From NCBI RefSeq assembly GCF_900107965.1, contig NZ_FNVU01000003.1, positions 124,001 to 188,000 of the forward strand: 64,000 bases of DNA. Reading direction: 5' to 3'. Below are positions 17,697 to 25,867 of the stretch, in pieces. The notes beneath the pieces are model-generated. The model was not told the DNA's origin, did no database searches, and saw nothing but the letters and a program-made list of their open reading frames with translations. The DNA is from Actinacidiphila yanglinensis. GTDB lineage: Bacteria; Actinomycetota; Actinomycetes; Streptomycetales; Streptomycetaceae. How positions within the stretch are numbered: position 1 is the stretch's first letter; each line of letters starts with the position of its first letter. The translations under genes were made by a program, and so were the position numbers.

Positions 17697-19049
17697 CTAG
17701 GCGCCCAGCACCCGTCGCAGGTAGTCGTTGCCGAACAGGCGGTCAGGGTCGAGCCGGTCCCGGAGGGCGGTGAACTCGTCGAAGCGCGGGTAGGCCGCGC
17801 GCAGGTGCTCCGCGTCCCGGGTGTGCATCTTGCCCCAGTGCGGGCGCCCGCCCGCCGCCGTCATGATCCGCTCCACCGCGGTGAAGTAGTCCTGGTAGCG
17901 GCTGCCCCGGTACATGTGCACCGCGATGTAGGCGCTGTCCCGCCCGGACGCCGTGGACAGCGCGATGTCGTCCGCGGGTGCCACCCGCACCTCGACGGGG
18001 AAGCTGATCCGCAGGTCCGACCGCTCCACCATGGCCTTCACCTCCCGCAGCACCGCCACCGCGGCCTCCCGCGGCACCGCGTACTCCATCTCCACGAAAC
18101 GCACCCGGCGCGGGCTGGTGAAGACCTTGTAGGCGACGTCGGTGTACGTCCGCGCGGACAGTGCCCGGCTGGAGATCCGCGCGATCCCCGGGATCGCCGA
18201 CGGCGCCACCCGGCCCAGCGCGCAGGCGGCCTGGAAGACGCCGTTGGACAGCAACTCGTCGTCGATCCAGCCGCGCACGGCGGGCATCGGGGCGGCCGGG
18301 CCCGGACTGCGGTTGTTCCGCTTGGTGTTGCAGCCCTCGGTGTGCGGGAACCAGTAGAACTCGAAGTGCTCGTTCTCCGCCGTGAACTGCTCGAAGTCGG
18401 CCATCACCCGCTCGAAGGCCATCGGCTCCTCGCGGGCGGTCAGCAGGAACAGCGGTTCCACCGCGAAGGTGAGAGCGCTGACGACGCCGAGCGCGCCGAG
18501 CCCGATCCGGGCGGCGGCGAACACCTCGGGGTTCCGCTCGGCCGAGCACTCCAGCACCGAGCCGTCGGCGGTGACCAGTTCCAGGGCGGTCAGTTGCGCG
18601 GCGATGGAGCCCGAGTCACGGCCGGTGCCGTGCGTGCCGGTACTGGTGGCGCCGGCCGCCGTCTGCTCCATGATGTCGCCCATGTTCCGCAGCGACAGGC
18701 CCGCCGCGGCCAGTGCCGTGTTGAGCTGGCGGAGTTGCACCCCCGCCTCCACGGTGACGGTGCCGGCCTCCCGGTCGATCGCCCGGATCGCGGTCAGGCC
18801 CTCGGGCCGCACCAGCAGCCCGTCGGTGGCGGCGGCCGCGGTGAAGGAGTGGCCGGAGCCGACGGCCTTCACCCGCAGGCCGTCCCCGGCCGCCCGCCGT
18901 ACCTCCGCGGCGAGTTCGTCCACGGACGCGGGCGCGGCGACCCGTCCCGGGCGCGCGGTGACGTTGCCGGCCCAGTTACGCCACACCTTCTCCCTCGCGG
19001 CAGCCGTCGTGCCGCCCGACACCGTGGACGCTGCTCCGGTCCGGCTCAT
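17697..19049 (-). CDS. D-arabinono-1,4-lactone oxidase family FAD-linked oxidase
   Basis: A 450-residue VAO/PCMH-type flavoprotein. The N-terminal FAD-binding part has WRNWAGN, GSGHSF and the TGTHGTG stretch. The C-terminal ALO domain ends with HWGKMHTRDAEHL and LDPDRLFGNDYLRRVLG, typical of arabinono-lactone and alditol oxidases. It probably oxidises a sugar lactone or alditol with oxygen. ATG 19049 has GGGAGGAG at good spacing even though it lies inside the end of the upstream MFS gene, giving a 74-nt out-of-frame overlap that suggests translational coupling. Confidence 0.88.
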   Translation of the reverse strand: MSRTGAASTVSGGTTAAAREKVWRNWAGNVTARPGRVAAPASVDELAAEVRRAAGDGLRVKAVGSGHSFTAAAATDGLLVRPEGLTAIRAIDREAGTVTVEAGVQLRQLNTALAAAGLSLRNMGDIMEQTAAGATSTGTHGTGRDSGSIAAQLTALELVTADGSVLECSAERNPEVFAAARIGLGALGVVSALTFAVEPLFLLTAREEPMAFERVMADFEQFTAENEHFEFYWFPHTEGCNTKRNNRSPGPAAPMPAVRGWIDDELLSNGVFQAACALGRVAPSAIPGIARISSRALSARTYTDVAYKVFTSPRRVRFVEMEYAVPREAAVAVLREVKAMVERSDLRISFPVEVRVAPADDIALSTASGRDSAYIAVHMYRGSRYQDYFTAVERIMTAAGGRPHWGKMHTRDAEHLRAAYPRFDEFTALRDRLDPDRLFGNDYLRRVLGA

Positions 19050-20253
19050 CGTCGTCCAGCTCCTCCCGATCCGGTGCCGGCAGCAGCCGGCCGTAGCCGA
19101 GGAACGCCACCGCGGCCGCGCAGGTCGCGGCGGTGGTGCACACCCAGAAGGCGGCCGAGGCGCCGTGCGCGTCGATCACCCGACCGGCGAGCGCGGCACC
19201 GGCGGCGACGCCGACCGCGAGTCCCGTGCTGGTCCACGTGATGCCCTCGGTCAACCGTCCCCGGGGTACCAGCTGTTCGACCAGGCCCATCGCGTTGACC
19301 ATCGTGGGGGCGATGGTCAGGCCGGAGAAGAACAGCGCCAAGGCCAGGAACGGCAGGCTCCCGACCAGTAGTGGCGGGATCATACTCACCGCCATCAGCC
19401 CGATGCCCAGCCGGAACCGCCCGGCGATCGTCCCGCCCGGCTTCACCAGCCCGAACACCAGCCCGGCCAGGCACGAACCGAGCGCGTACGTCGCCAGCAC
19501 CAGGCTGGCCAGCGCCTTGTGGCCGCGCTCGTCGGCGAAGGCCACCGTGGTCACGTCCACCGCCCCGAAGACCGTGCCCACTCCCACGAACACCCCGCAC
19601 AGCACCGGCAGTCCGGGGGTGCGCAGCGCCGAGCCGCCGTTGAGGTGGGCGTGCGGGACGGGCGTCGGCTCGGTCGCCCGCTGCGCGGTGAGCAGCAGCA
19701 CTCCGGTGCCCAGGAACACCGCGGCCAGCAGCGGGCCCGCCTCGGGGAACCACACCGTGCACAGGCCGATCGAGGTGATCGGGCCGACGATGAAGACGAT
19801 CTCGTCGACGACCGACTCCAGCGAGTACGCGGTGTGCAGCATCTCCGGCGAGCCGCGGTGGATCTCCGACCAGCGGGCCCTGACCATCGCGCCCATGCTC
19901 GGGGTGAGCCCCGCGCAGATCACGCAGGCGAAGTACGCCCAGTCCGGGGCCCCGGCGCGGACGCACACCAGCAGTCCGGCCACCGACGCCACGGTCACCG
20001 CGGTGACCGGCCGCAGCACGCGGGCCTGCCCGTAGCGGTCCACCAGCCGGGACACCTGCGGCCCGCAGACCGCGCCGGACAACGCGAGCGTGGCGGTCAG
20101 CGCACCGGCCAGGCCGTACCGCCCGGTCACCTGGGAGATCATCGTCACTATGCCGATGCCCAGCATCGAAAGGGGCATCCGCCCGATCAGTCCGGCGGCA
20201 CTGAACGCCTTCGCGCCCGGGGTGCGGAAGACCGCTCGGTAGGGGCTGGTCAC
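18976..20253 (-). CDS. MFS transporter
   Basis: A 425-residue major facilitator with about 12 predicted membrane segments. GTG 20253 has GGGAG 8 nt upstream. The first half shows the family loop [16 protein letters not shown] between TM2 and TM3. The C terminus is acidic and hydrophilic ([12 protein letters not shown]), and its last codons are read through the start of the oxidase gene. The substrate is unknown; coupling to the lactone oxidase suggests a sugar acid or alditol, but drug-type efflux is also possible. Confidence 0.85.
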   Translation of the reverse strand: MTSPYRAVFRTPGAKAFSAAGLIGRMPLSMLGIGIVTMISQVTGRYGLAGALTATLALSGAVCGPQVSRLVDRYGQARVLRPVTAVTVASVAGLLVCVRAGAPDWAYFACVICAGLTPSMGAMVRARWSEIHRGSPEMLHTAYSLESVVDEIVFIVGPITSIGLCTVWFPEAGPLLAAVFLGTGVLLLTAQRATEPTPVPHAHLNGGSALRTPGLPVLCGVFVGVGTVFGAVDVTTVAFADERGHKALASLVLATYALGSCLAGLVFGLVKPGGTIAGRFRLGIGLMAVSMIPPLLVGSLPFLALALFFSGLTIAPTMVNAMGLVEQLVPRGRLTEGITWTSTGLAVGVAAGAALAGRVIDAHGASAAFWVCTTAATCAAAVAFLGYGRLLPAPDREELDDDEPDRSSVHGVGRHDGCREGEGVA

Positions 20254-20342
20254 GTGGCGCTCCCGGCGTCGTCGTCGCCTCCGTCGGCCCGGGCATCGGC
20301 AGGGGTGTCGGCATCGGCACGGGCGGGACGGCAGGCGTCCCG

Positions 20343-20375
20343 CGTAAGGTACATGGCTGCTGTCTACAGCTTACG
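20343..20375. promoter_or_regulatory. Nested dyads between the divergent MFS and hemH genes
   Basis: CGTAAG (20343-20348) pairs with CTTACG (20370-20375) and encloses GCTGT-CT-ACAGC (20359-20370). The 192-bp divergent gap contains little else. This is a candidate operator with no identified regulator nearby. Confidence 0.35.
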
Positions 20376-20445
20376 GACCGCGGCAACCGGTTTTCGGCGC
20401 GGCCGGGCGCGGGGGAATTCATACGGGAGTGGCAGGATCGGACGC

Positions 20446-21606
20446 ATGCCTGATCCGCGTGACCCGCACCCCCTGCCGGACCGGCCGGACGCCGACGCCG
20501 GTCCCTATGACGCCCTGCTGCTGCTCTCCTTCGGCGGACCGGAGGGTCCGGACGACGTCGTGCCGTTCCTGGAGAACGTCACCCGGGGGAGGGGCATCCC
20601 GCGCGAGCGGCTGAAGGAGGTCGGCAAGCACTACTTCCTCTTCGGCGGTGTCAGCCCGATCAACGCGCAGAACCGCGAACTGCTGGACGCGCTGCGCAAG
20701 GAGTTCGCCGAGCACGGCCTGGACCTGCCGCTGTACTGGGGCAACCGGAACTGGGCGCCCTACCTGACCGACGCGCTGCGCGAGATCGCCGACGCGGGAC
20801 ACCACCGGGTGCTGGTCCTGGCCACCAGCGCCTACGCGTCGTACTCCGGCTGCCGCCAGTACCGGGAGAACCTGGCCGCCTCGCTCGCCGTCCTCGCCGA
20901 GGAGGGCCGGCCCGCGCTGCGCGTGGACAAGCTGCGGCACTACTTCAACCACCCCGGCTTCGTCGAGCCGATGGCCGACCACACGCTGGCCGCGCTGGCC
21001 GCACTGCCCGAGGGCGTCCGCGACGGTGCCCGCCTCGCCTTCACCACGCACTCCATCCCCACCGCGGCGGCCGACACCTCGGGCCCGGTCGAGGGCCACG
21101 GCGACGGCGGCGCGTACGTCGCCCAGCACCTGGAGGTGGCCCGGCTGGTCGCCGAGCGGGTCCGCGCGGCCACCGGCGTGGACCGCCCGTGGGAGCTCGT
21201 CTACCAGTCGCGCAGCGGCGCCCCGCACATCCCGTGGCTGGAGCCGGACATCTGCGACCACCTGGAGGCCGAGCACGCGGCCGGGGCGCCCGCGGTCGTC
21301 ATGGTGCCCATCGGGTTCGTCTCGGACCACATGGAGGTCAAGTACGACCTCGACACGGAGGCCACCGCCAAGGCCGAGGAACTCGGGCTGCCGGTCTCCC
21401 GCGCCGCCACGGTCGGCGCCGACCGGCGGTTCGCCGCCGCCGTGCGCGACCTGGTGCTGGAGCGGGCCGCGACCGAGCGCGGCCTCGCCCCGGTCCGCTG
21501 CGCGCTGGGCGCGCTCGGCCCGAGCCACGACGTGTGCCCCGCGGGCTGCTGCCCGGTCGCCGACAAGCGACAGCCGCCGCGGCCCGCCGCCGCAGGAACC
21601 GACTGA
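20446..21606 (+). CDS. hemH: Ferrochelatase (coproporphyrin III ferrochelatase type)
   Basis: Inserts ferrous iron into a porphyrin; in Actinobacteria the substrate is coproporphyrin III in the coproporphyrin-dependent haem pathway. The 386-residue protein begins [18 protein letters not shown] and has the substrate-loop [10 protein letters not shown] and the signature LAFTTHSIP, with the conserved His. A C-terminal run of cysteines (RCALG then CPAGCCP), together with the Cys in SGCRQ, matches the way actinobacterial ferrochelatases hold a [2Fe-2S] cluster. CAGGAT (20433-20438) ends 7 nt before the ATG with no good ribosome site. Fourteen base pairs separate it from the inositol-phosphatase gene. 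Confidence 0.93.
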   Translation: MPDPRDPHPLPDRPDADAGPYDALLLLSFGGPEGPDDVVPFLENVTRGRGIPRERLKEVGKHYFLFGGVSPINAQNRELLDALRKEFAEHGLDLPLYWGNRNWAPYLTDALREIADAGHHRVLVLATSAYASYSGCRQYRENLAASLAVLAEEGRPALRVDKLRHYFNHPGFVEPMADHTLAALAALPEGVRDGARLAFTTHSIPTAAADTSGPVEGHGDGGAYVAQHLEVARLVAERVRAATGVDRPWELVYQSRSGAPHIPWLEPDICDHLEAEHAAGAPAVVMVPIGFVSDHMEVKYDLDTEATAKAEELGLPVSRAATVGADRRFAAAVRDLVLERAATERGLAPVRCALGALGPSHDVCPAGCCPVADKRQPPRPAAAGTD

Positions 21607-21620
21607 GGAGACCGGAACTG

Positions 21621-22481
21621 ATGAGCACACCCGCCCACGGTCCGTCCGAGCCCGGCGGCGTCGCGCCGCAGGCCGGCCCCACCGCCGACGGCGAGAACGC
21701 CGAACTGCTGGAGATCGCCCTGGAGGCCGCGCGCCGGGCCGGCGCCCTGCTGCGCGACGGCCGCCCCGCCGACCTTGGCGTGGCCGCGACCAAGTCCAGC
21801 CCGATCGACGTCGTCACCGAGATGGACATCGCCGCCGAGAAACTGATCACCGCCTACATCGGCCGACAGCGCCCCGACGACGGCTTCCTCGGTGAGGAGG
21901 GCGCCAGCAGCGAGGGCACCAGCGGGATCCGCTGGGTGATCGATCCGCTCGACGGCACCGTGAACTACCTCTACGGCCTGCCGGCGTGGTCGGTGAGCAT
22001 CGCCGCCGAGCGGGACGGCGAGGCGGTGGTCGGCGTCGTGGAGGCGCCGATGCGCCGGGAGACCTACCAGGCGGTGCTCGGCGGCGGCGCCTACGTCGAG
22101 GGCACCCGGGCGCACTGCCGGCCCGCCCCGGACTTCGAGCACGCCCTGGTCGCCACCGGGTTCAGCTACCTGCGCGAGCGCCGGGTCGCCATGGCCGAGG
22201 TGATCAAGGGGCTGCTGCCGCAGGTGCGGGACATCCGGCGCGGCGGCTCCGCCGCGATCGACCTCGCCGACGTCGGCTGCGGCCGGCTCGACGCGTACTA
22301 CGAGCGCGGGCTGAACCCCTGGGACCTCGCGGCGGGCGCGCTCTTCGCCCGCGAGGCCGGCGCGCTGACCGGTGGGCGCCCCGGTGAGCCGCCGTCGGGC
22401 GAGCTGACGCTGGCGGCCCCGCCCGGCCTGTTCGAGCCCCTCCAGCGCCGCCTGGACGAGCTGGGGGCGTGGCACGACTGA
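21621..22481 (+). CDS. Inositol monophosphatase family protein
   Basis: A 286-residue Mg-dependent phosphomonoesterase of the IMPase/FBPase-like superfamily. Signature motifs are present: GEEGAS (metal Glu), WVIDPLDGTVNYLYG (metal Asp residues) and the distal RGLNPWDLAAGALFAREAG. Likely substrates are inositol-1-phosphate or a related sugar phosphate. Its ribosome site GAGGAG overlaps the end of hemH, so the two genes form an operon. Streptomyces chromosomes often keep this hemH-IMPase-cutRS order, from memory. Confidence 0.88.
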   Translation: MSTPAHGPSEPGGVAPQAGPTADGENAELLEIALEAARRAGALLRDGRPADLGVAATKSSPIDVVTEMDIAAEKLITAYIGRQRPDDGFLGEEGASSEGTSGIRWVIDPLDGTVNYLYGLPAWSVSIAAERDGEAVVGVVEAPMRRETYQAVLGGGAYVEGTRAHCRPAPDFEHALVATGFSYLRERRVAMAEVIKGLLPQVRDIRRGGSAAIDLADVGCGRLDAYYERGLNPWDLAAGALFAREAGALTGGRPGEPPSGELTLAAPPGLFEPLQRRLDELGAWHD

Positions 22482-22576
22482 CCCGCGCCGCCGATCTCCG
22501 GGGACCCCGGCGACCGGCCCCGGCGACCGACCCGAGCCGCCCCGCGCCCGCGGGGCGGCTCCCCGCGGGCATGCGA

Positions 22577-22608
22577 ACGCCCCGGCACCTTCGCGGTGAC
22601 CGGGGCGT
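22577..22608. terminator. Terminator between the IMPase gene and the convergent small gene
   Basis: ACGCCCCGG (22577-22585) pairs with CCGGGGCGT (22600-22608), extended by CACC/GGTG with one bulged A and a TTCGC loop. Confidence 0.75.
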
Positions 22609-22629
22609 GCGGCTTTGGGGGCCGGAGGT

Positions 22630-22803
22630 TCAGGCGACCTTGGGCCGTACGTCCACCCCGTGCTCTGCGGCGAGGCGGCGCAGATCGTCGAGCTCGCTCA
22701 GTTCCACATCGGCGAGGAAGTCGTCCCCGGTTTCGCGGGCCCGGCGCAGGTCGGACTCCGTGCTGTGTATGCGCTGGAGGATTCCATTCGTGAACGCGTC
22801 CAT
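22630..22803 (-). CDS. Small conserved-looking acidic protein (57 aa)
   Basis: A short reading frame starting at ATG 22803 with GAGGGGG upstream and stopping at TGA 22630. The product starts MDAFTNGILQRIHST, continues ESDLRRARETGDDFL and ends EHGVDVRPKVA. It is acidic, mostly helical and has strong third-position GC bias, which supports real coding. It has no cysteines, signal peptide or membrane segment. It lies between two terminator/operator-like structures and is divergent from cutRS. I do not recognise a family, though it resembles the short regulatory-looking proteins common in Streptomyces. Confidence 0.7.
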   Translation of the reverse strand: MDAFTNGILQRIHSTESDLRRARETGDDFLADVELSELDDLRRLAAEHGVDVRPKVA

Positions 22804-22825
22804 GTGCGCCCCCTCGTCGTCTCCG

Positions 22826-22843
22826 TTGACACGCGAGTGTCAA
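22826..22843. promoter_or_regulatory. Perfect TTGACAC/GTGTCAA inverted repeat upstream of the small gene
   Basis: TTGACAC (22826-22832), spacer GCGA, GTGTCAA (22837-22843). It is centred about 31 bp before the ATG at 22803, and one arm doubles as a -35-like TTGACA on the minus strand. That suits a repressor site or a dyad-type promoter element. Confidence 0.5.
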
Positions 22844-23184
22844 GCCAGGTGCCTCGCGCGGGAAGCGCGGTGCAAGGCGTGATGGGTGGGTGTTGGGTGT
22901 AAAGCCGTCCTCCCCACGGGGCCCGAATCGGAAACCTCACCGACCCCAACTAAATTCCGGTGGCCCCCCGCGTCCCGTTCCGCGGCCCTCGGCGTCCCGG
23001 TCTCCGGTCTCCGGCGTCCCGTTCCCGGGCCCCCGGGGGCACCGCTGCCCGGTCCTTCGCGCACCGCCGCGAGGTCCTCCAGCCACCGCTCCGCGGGCCG
23101 CCGGCGCCTCCCCTTACCGCCGATTTACGGGGGTCCGGTGCAGGATGGAGAAGAATCCCCACAGCTCACGGAAGGAACAACGCC
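22844..23184. other. Intergenic region upstream of cutRS
   Basis: About 340 bp between the small-gene dyad and cutR. It includes a low-complexity stretch (22970-23045) with repeated CGTCCCG and GGTCTCC words. A CAGGAT hexamer at 23141-23146 may be the cutRS -10 element. I see no gene here. Confidence 0.4.
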
Positions 23185-23838
23185 TTGCGCGTACTGGTCG
23201 TCGAGGACGAGCAACTGCTCGCCGATGCGGTTGCCACCGGCCTGCGCCGCGAGGCCATGGCCGTCGACGTGGTCTATGACGGCGGCGCGGCCCTGGAGCG
23301 CATCGGCGTCAACGACTACGACGTGGTGGTGCTCGACCGCGACCTGCCGGTGGTCCACGGCGACGAGGTGTGCCGCCAGGTGGTCGGCCTCGGCCTGCCC
23401 ATGCGGGTCCTGATGCTCACCGCGGCCGGCGACGTCAGTGACCGGGTCGAGGGCCTGGAGCTCGGCGCCGACGACTACCTGCCCAAGCCCTTCGCCTTCA
23501 CCGAGCTGACCGCCCGCGTCCGCGCGCTGGGGCGCCGGACCACGGCGGCGCTGCCGCCGGTCCTGGAGCGCTCCGGCATCCGGCTGGACCCCAACCGCAG
23601 GGAGGCCTTCCGTGACGGCAGGGAGATCCATCTCGCGCCCAAGGAGTTCGCCGTCCTGGAGGTGCTGATGCGCAGCGAGGGCTCCGTGGTCTCCGCGGAG
23701 CAGCTGCTGGAGAAGGCCTGGGACGAGAACACCGACCCGTTCACCAACGTGGTCCGGGTCACGGTGATGACACTGCGCCGCAAGCTGGGCGAGCCCCCGG
23801 TGATCGTCACGGTGCCCGGCTCCGGCTACCGGATCTGA
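23185..23838 (+). CDS. cutR: Response regulator CutR (OmpR/PhoB type)
   Basis: A 217-residue two-component regulator nearly identical in pattern to Streptomyces CutR. The receiver has MRVLVVEDEQLLADAV, phospho-acceptor Asp51 (VLDRDLP) and Lys in DDYLPKPF. The winged-helix DNA-binding domain follows, ending VIVTVPGSGYRI. TTG 23185 is the start because GGAAGGA is 8-14 nt upstream and it gives the canonical N terminus. It forms an operon with cutS 6 bp downstream. CutRS was first linked to copper and melanin phenotypes and more recently to extracytoplasmic redox and secretion stress. Confidence 0.93.
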   Translation: MRVLVVEDEQLLADAVATGLRREAMAVDVVYDGGAALERIGVNDYDVVVLDRDLPVVHGDEVCRQVVGLGLPMRVLMLTAAGDVSDRVEGLELGADDYLPKPFAFTELTARVRALGRRTTAALPPVLERSGIRLDPNRREAFRDGREIHLAPKEFAVLEVLMRSEGSVVSAEQLLEKAWDENTDPFTNVVRVTVMTLRRKLGEPPVIVTVPGSGYRI

Positions 23839-23844
23839 TCGGCC

Positions 23845-25107
23845 ATGGCACACCTGTCCTCGCACGGCTCCGCGAACCAGCCGCCCGCCCGCCCGGTGGC
23901 CCCGCCCCGCCCGGCCTGGGACCCGCCGACCGCGGAGAAACCGCCGCCCTGGCTGCGGCCGACCATCCGGATACGCCTGACCGTGCTCTACGGCGGCATG
24001 TTCCTCATCGCCGGTGTCGTGCTGCTGTGGATCATCTACCTGCTGGCCGCCCAGGCGATCAACCAGGGCAGCGCGCTGCCCTTCCGGGTCACTTCCGCCT
24101 CCCAGGTGGTCGTCGCGCCGAACGACTGCGTCGCGCACAGCACCGCCAGCGACCTGAACAGCGCGGTCCAAGCGTGCATGCAGCACCAGCGCGACCTTGC
24201 GCTGAATACGCTGCTCAAGCGGTCGCTGCTGGCCCTCATCGGGCTCGCCGTGGTGGCCTTCGCCTTCGGCTACGTGATGGCCGGCCGGGTGCTGGCGCCG
24301 CTGGGCCGGATCACCCGCACCGCACGCGGTGTGGTCGGCTCCGACCTGGCCCGCCGCATCGAGCTGGACGGCCCGGACGACGAGCTGAAGGAGCTGGCCG
24401 ACACCTTCGACGAGATGCTGGACCGGCTGGAGCGGTCGTTCACCGCGCAGCGCCGCTTCGTGGCGAACGCCTCGCACGAGCTGCGCACCCCGCTGGCGAT
24501 CAACCGCACCCTGCTGGAGGTGCAGCTCTCCGATCCGGACGCCTCGCCCGACCTCCAGCAGCTCGGCAAGACCCTGCTGGCCACCAACGAGCGCAGCGAG
24601 CAGCTCGTGGAGGGCCTGCTGCTGCTCGCCCGCAGCGAGAACGAGATCGTGGACCGCAAGACCGTGGACCTCGCCGAGGCGGCCTCCAGAGCCCTGGACC
24701 AGACCCGTGCCGAGGCCGAGGCCGCGGGCGTGGCGCTGCGCGACCAGCTGGACCCGGCGGTCGTGCAGGGGAACGGGGTGCTGCTGGAGCGGATCGCGCT
24801 GAACCTGGTGCAGAACGCCGTGCGCTACAACGTGGCGAAGGACGGCTGGGTCGACGTGACCACCAGCGCCGAGCACGGCCAGGCGCTCCTGGTGGTGGCG
24901 AACACCGGACCGGTCGTTCCCGCCTACGAGGTGGACAACATGTTCGAGCCCTTCCGCCGGCTGCGCACCGAGCGCACCGGGAGCGACAAGGGCGTCGGGC
25001 TGGGCCTGTCCATCGCCCGGTCGGTCGCCAGGGCACACGGAGGGGTGATCACCGCGCAGCCGCGCGAGGGAGGCGGCCTGGTCATGAGGGTCGCGATCCC
25101 GATGTGA
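23845..25107 (+). CDS. cutS: Sensor histidine kinase CutS
   Basis: The membrane partner of CutR, 420 residues. A Pro-rich cytoplasmic N terminus is followed by TM1 (about 46-70), a short extracytoplasmic loop, TM2 (about 122-145), HAMP, a HisKA domain with phospho-His211 in ASHELRTPL, and an HATPase domain (LNLVQNAVRYN; GVGLGLSIAR). The loop contains just two cysteines, Cys95 and Cys111, matching the conserved pair proposed to sense extracellular disulfide state in CutS. ATG 23845 lies 6 bp after cutR, so translation is probably coupled. A strong hairpin follows. Confidence 0.92.
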   Translation: MAHLSSHGSANQPPARPVAPPRPAWDPPTAEKPPPWLRPTIRIRLTVLYGGMFLIAGVVLLWIIYLLAAQAINQGSALPFRVTSASQVVVAPNDCVAHSTASDLNSAVQACMQHQRDLALNTLLKRSLLALIGLAVVAFAFGYVMAGRVLAPLGRITRTARGVVGSDLARRIELDGPDDELKELADTFDEMLDRLERSFTAQRRFVANASHELRTPLAINRTLLEVQLSDPDASPDLQQLGKTLLATNERSEQLVEGLLLLARSENEIVDRKTVDLAEAASRALDQTRAEAEAAGVALRDQLDPAVVQGNGVLLERIALNLVQNAVRYNVAKDGWVDVTTSAEHGQALLVVANTGPVVPAYEVDNMFEPFRRLRTERTGSDKGVGLGLSIARSVARAHGGVITAQPREGGGLVMRVAIPM

Positions 25108-25122
25108 GGTGCGAAAAGAGTG

Positions 25123-25157
25123 CCGGCCGGGCTGTGAACCACGTCACGCCCGGCCGG
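25123..25157 (+). terminator. cutRS terminator hairpin
   Basis: CCGGCCGGGC (25123-25132) pairs with GCCCGGCCGG (25148-25157), with inner GTGA/TCAC pairing. It starts 16 bp after the cutS stop. Confidence 0.8.
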
Positions 25158-25555
25158 GCCCGGCCCGCCACGCCGAAGAAGATCCTGTTCGCTTTGCGAG
25201 TAATCGACCTTTCTGGTGGGGACGGCGCATGCCTGTGATCGATTGCACACCGCACTCTCACAGTGTGTACGCTCGGTGATCACAGATCTGGGAGAAACGG
25301 CAGTAAATTCCATGTTTCCGCAGGTCATGATCACGGGAAGTACACGGAGAGGCATCCATGGCGGGTGACTTTCAGACCGCCACGGACCATGATCGGCCAC
25401 CCTTGCGATCACCTCTTCGGGGGCGTTATCGGGTGTCGATTGAGTAACAGGCCTTGATGTGAGGCAAAATCTCCGCCTCGGGTCGGGCACAAGTCCGGCC
25501 TCCCGCGCGTTACGTGCGCTGGAGACACCACAGACACCCACAGGGGGAGAGCGAA
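25158..25555. other. Long regulatory-looking intergenic region before the DUF4193 gene
   Basis: Nearly 400 bp with clearly lower GC than its surroundings and no convincing gene. It contains a CRP-type dyad (25234-25249), two copies of TGATCAC (25277-25283 and 25328-25334) and further GATC-centred palindromes near 25389 and 25406. The DUF4193 gene promoter must lie here; I cannot identify a firm -35/-10 pair. Confidence 0.5.
25234..25249. promoter_or_regulatory. CRP/FNR-like dyad
   Basis: TGTGA-TCGATT-GCACA matches the TGTGA-N6-TCACA consensus at nine of ten positions. Streptomyces Crp recognises a related but not identical motif. The site lies about 310 bp upstream of the DUF4193 start, so a direct role in its transcription is uncertain. 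Confidence 0.35.
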
Positions 25556-25855
25556 ATGGCTACGGATTACGACACCCCACGCAAGACCGACGATGACGTC
25601 AATGAGGACAGCATCGAGGAACTGAAGGCCCGGCGGAACGAGAAGTCGACCTCCGCGGTCGACGTCGACGAGTTCGACCAGGCGGAATCTTTGGAGCTGC
25701 CCGGCGCTGACCTGTCCAACGAGGAACTCTCGGTCCGCGTCCTGCCCCGTCAGGCGGACGAGTTCACCTGCATGAGTTGCTTCCTGGTCCACCACAGGAG
25801 CCAGCTCGCTGCCGAGAAGAACGGAAATCCCATCTGCCGCGACTGCGCGGCCTGA
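25556..25855 (+). CDS. DUF4193 zinc-ribbon-like protein
   Basis: A 99-residue actinobacterial DUF4193 protein. The acidic N-terminal half (DDDVNEDSIEELKARR) is followed by a two-CxxC cluster, Cys72/Cys75 (TCMSCF) and Cys94/Cys97 (CRDC), that should bind zinc. This layout is typical of the family, which is nearly universal in Actinobacteria and sometimes likened to RNA-polymerase-binding or transcription-associated small proteins, without proof. ATG 25556 is preceded by GGGGGAGAG. The exceptionally long upstream region suggests complex regulation. Confidence 0.88.
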   Translation: MATDYDTPRKTDDDVNEDSIEELKARRNEKSTSAVDVDEFDQAESLELPGADLSNEELSVRVLPRQADEFTCMSCFLVHHRSQLAAEKNGNPICRDCAA

Positions 25856-25867
25856 CCGGCCCGCGCC

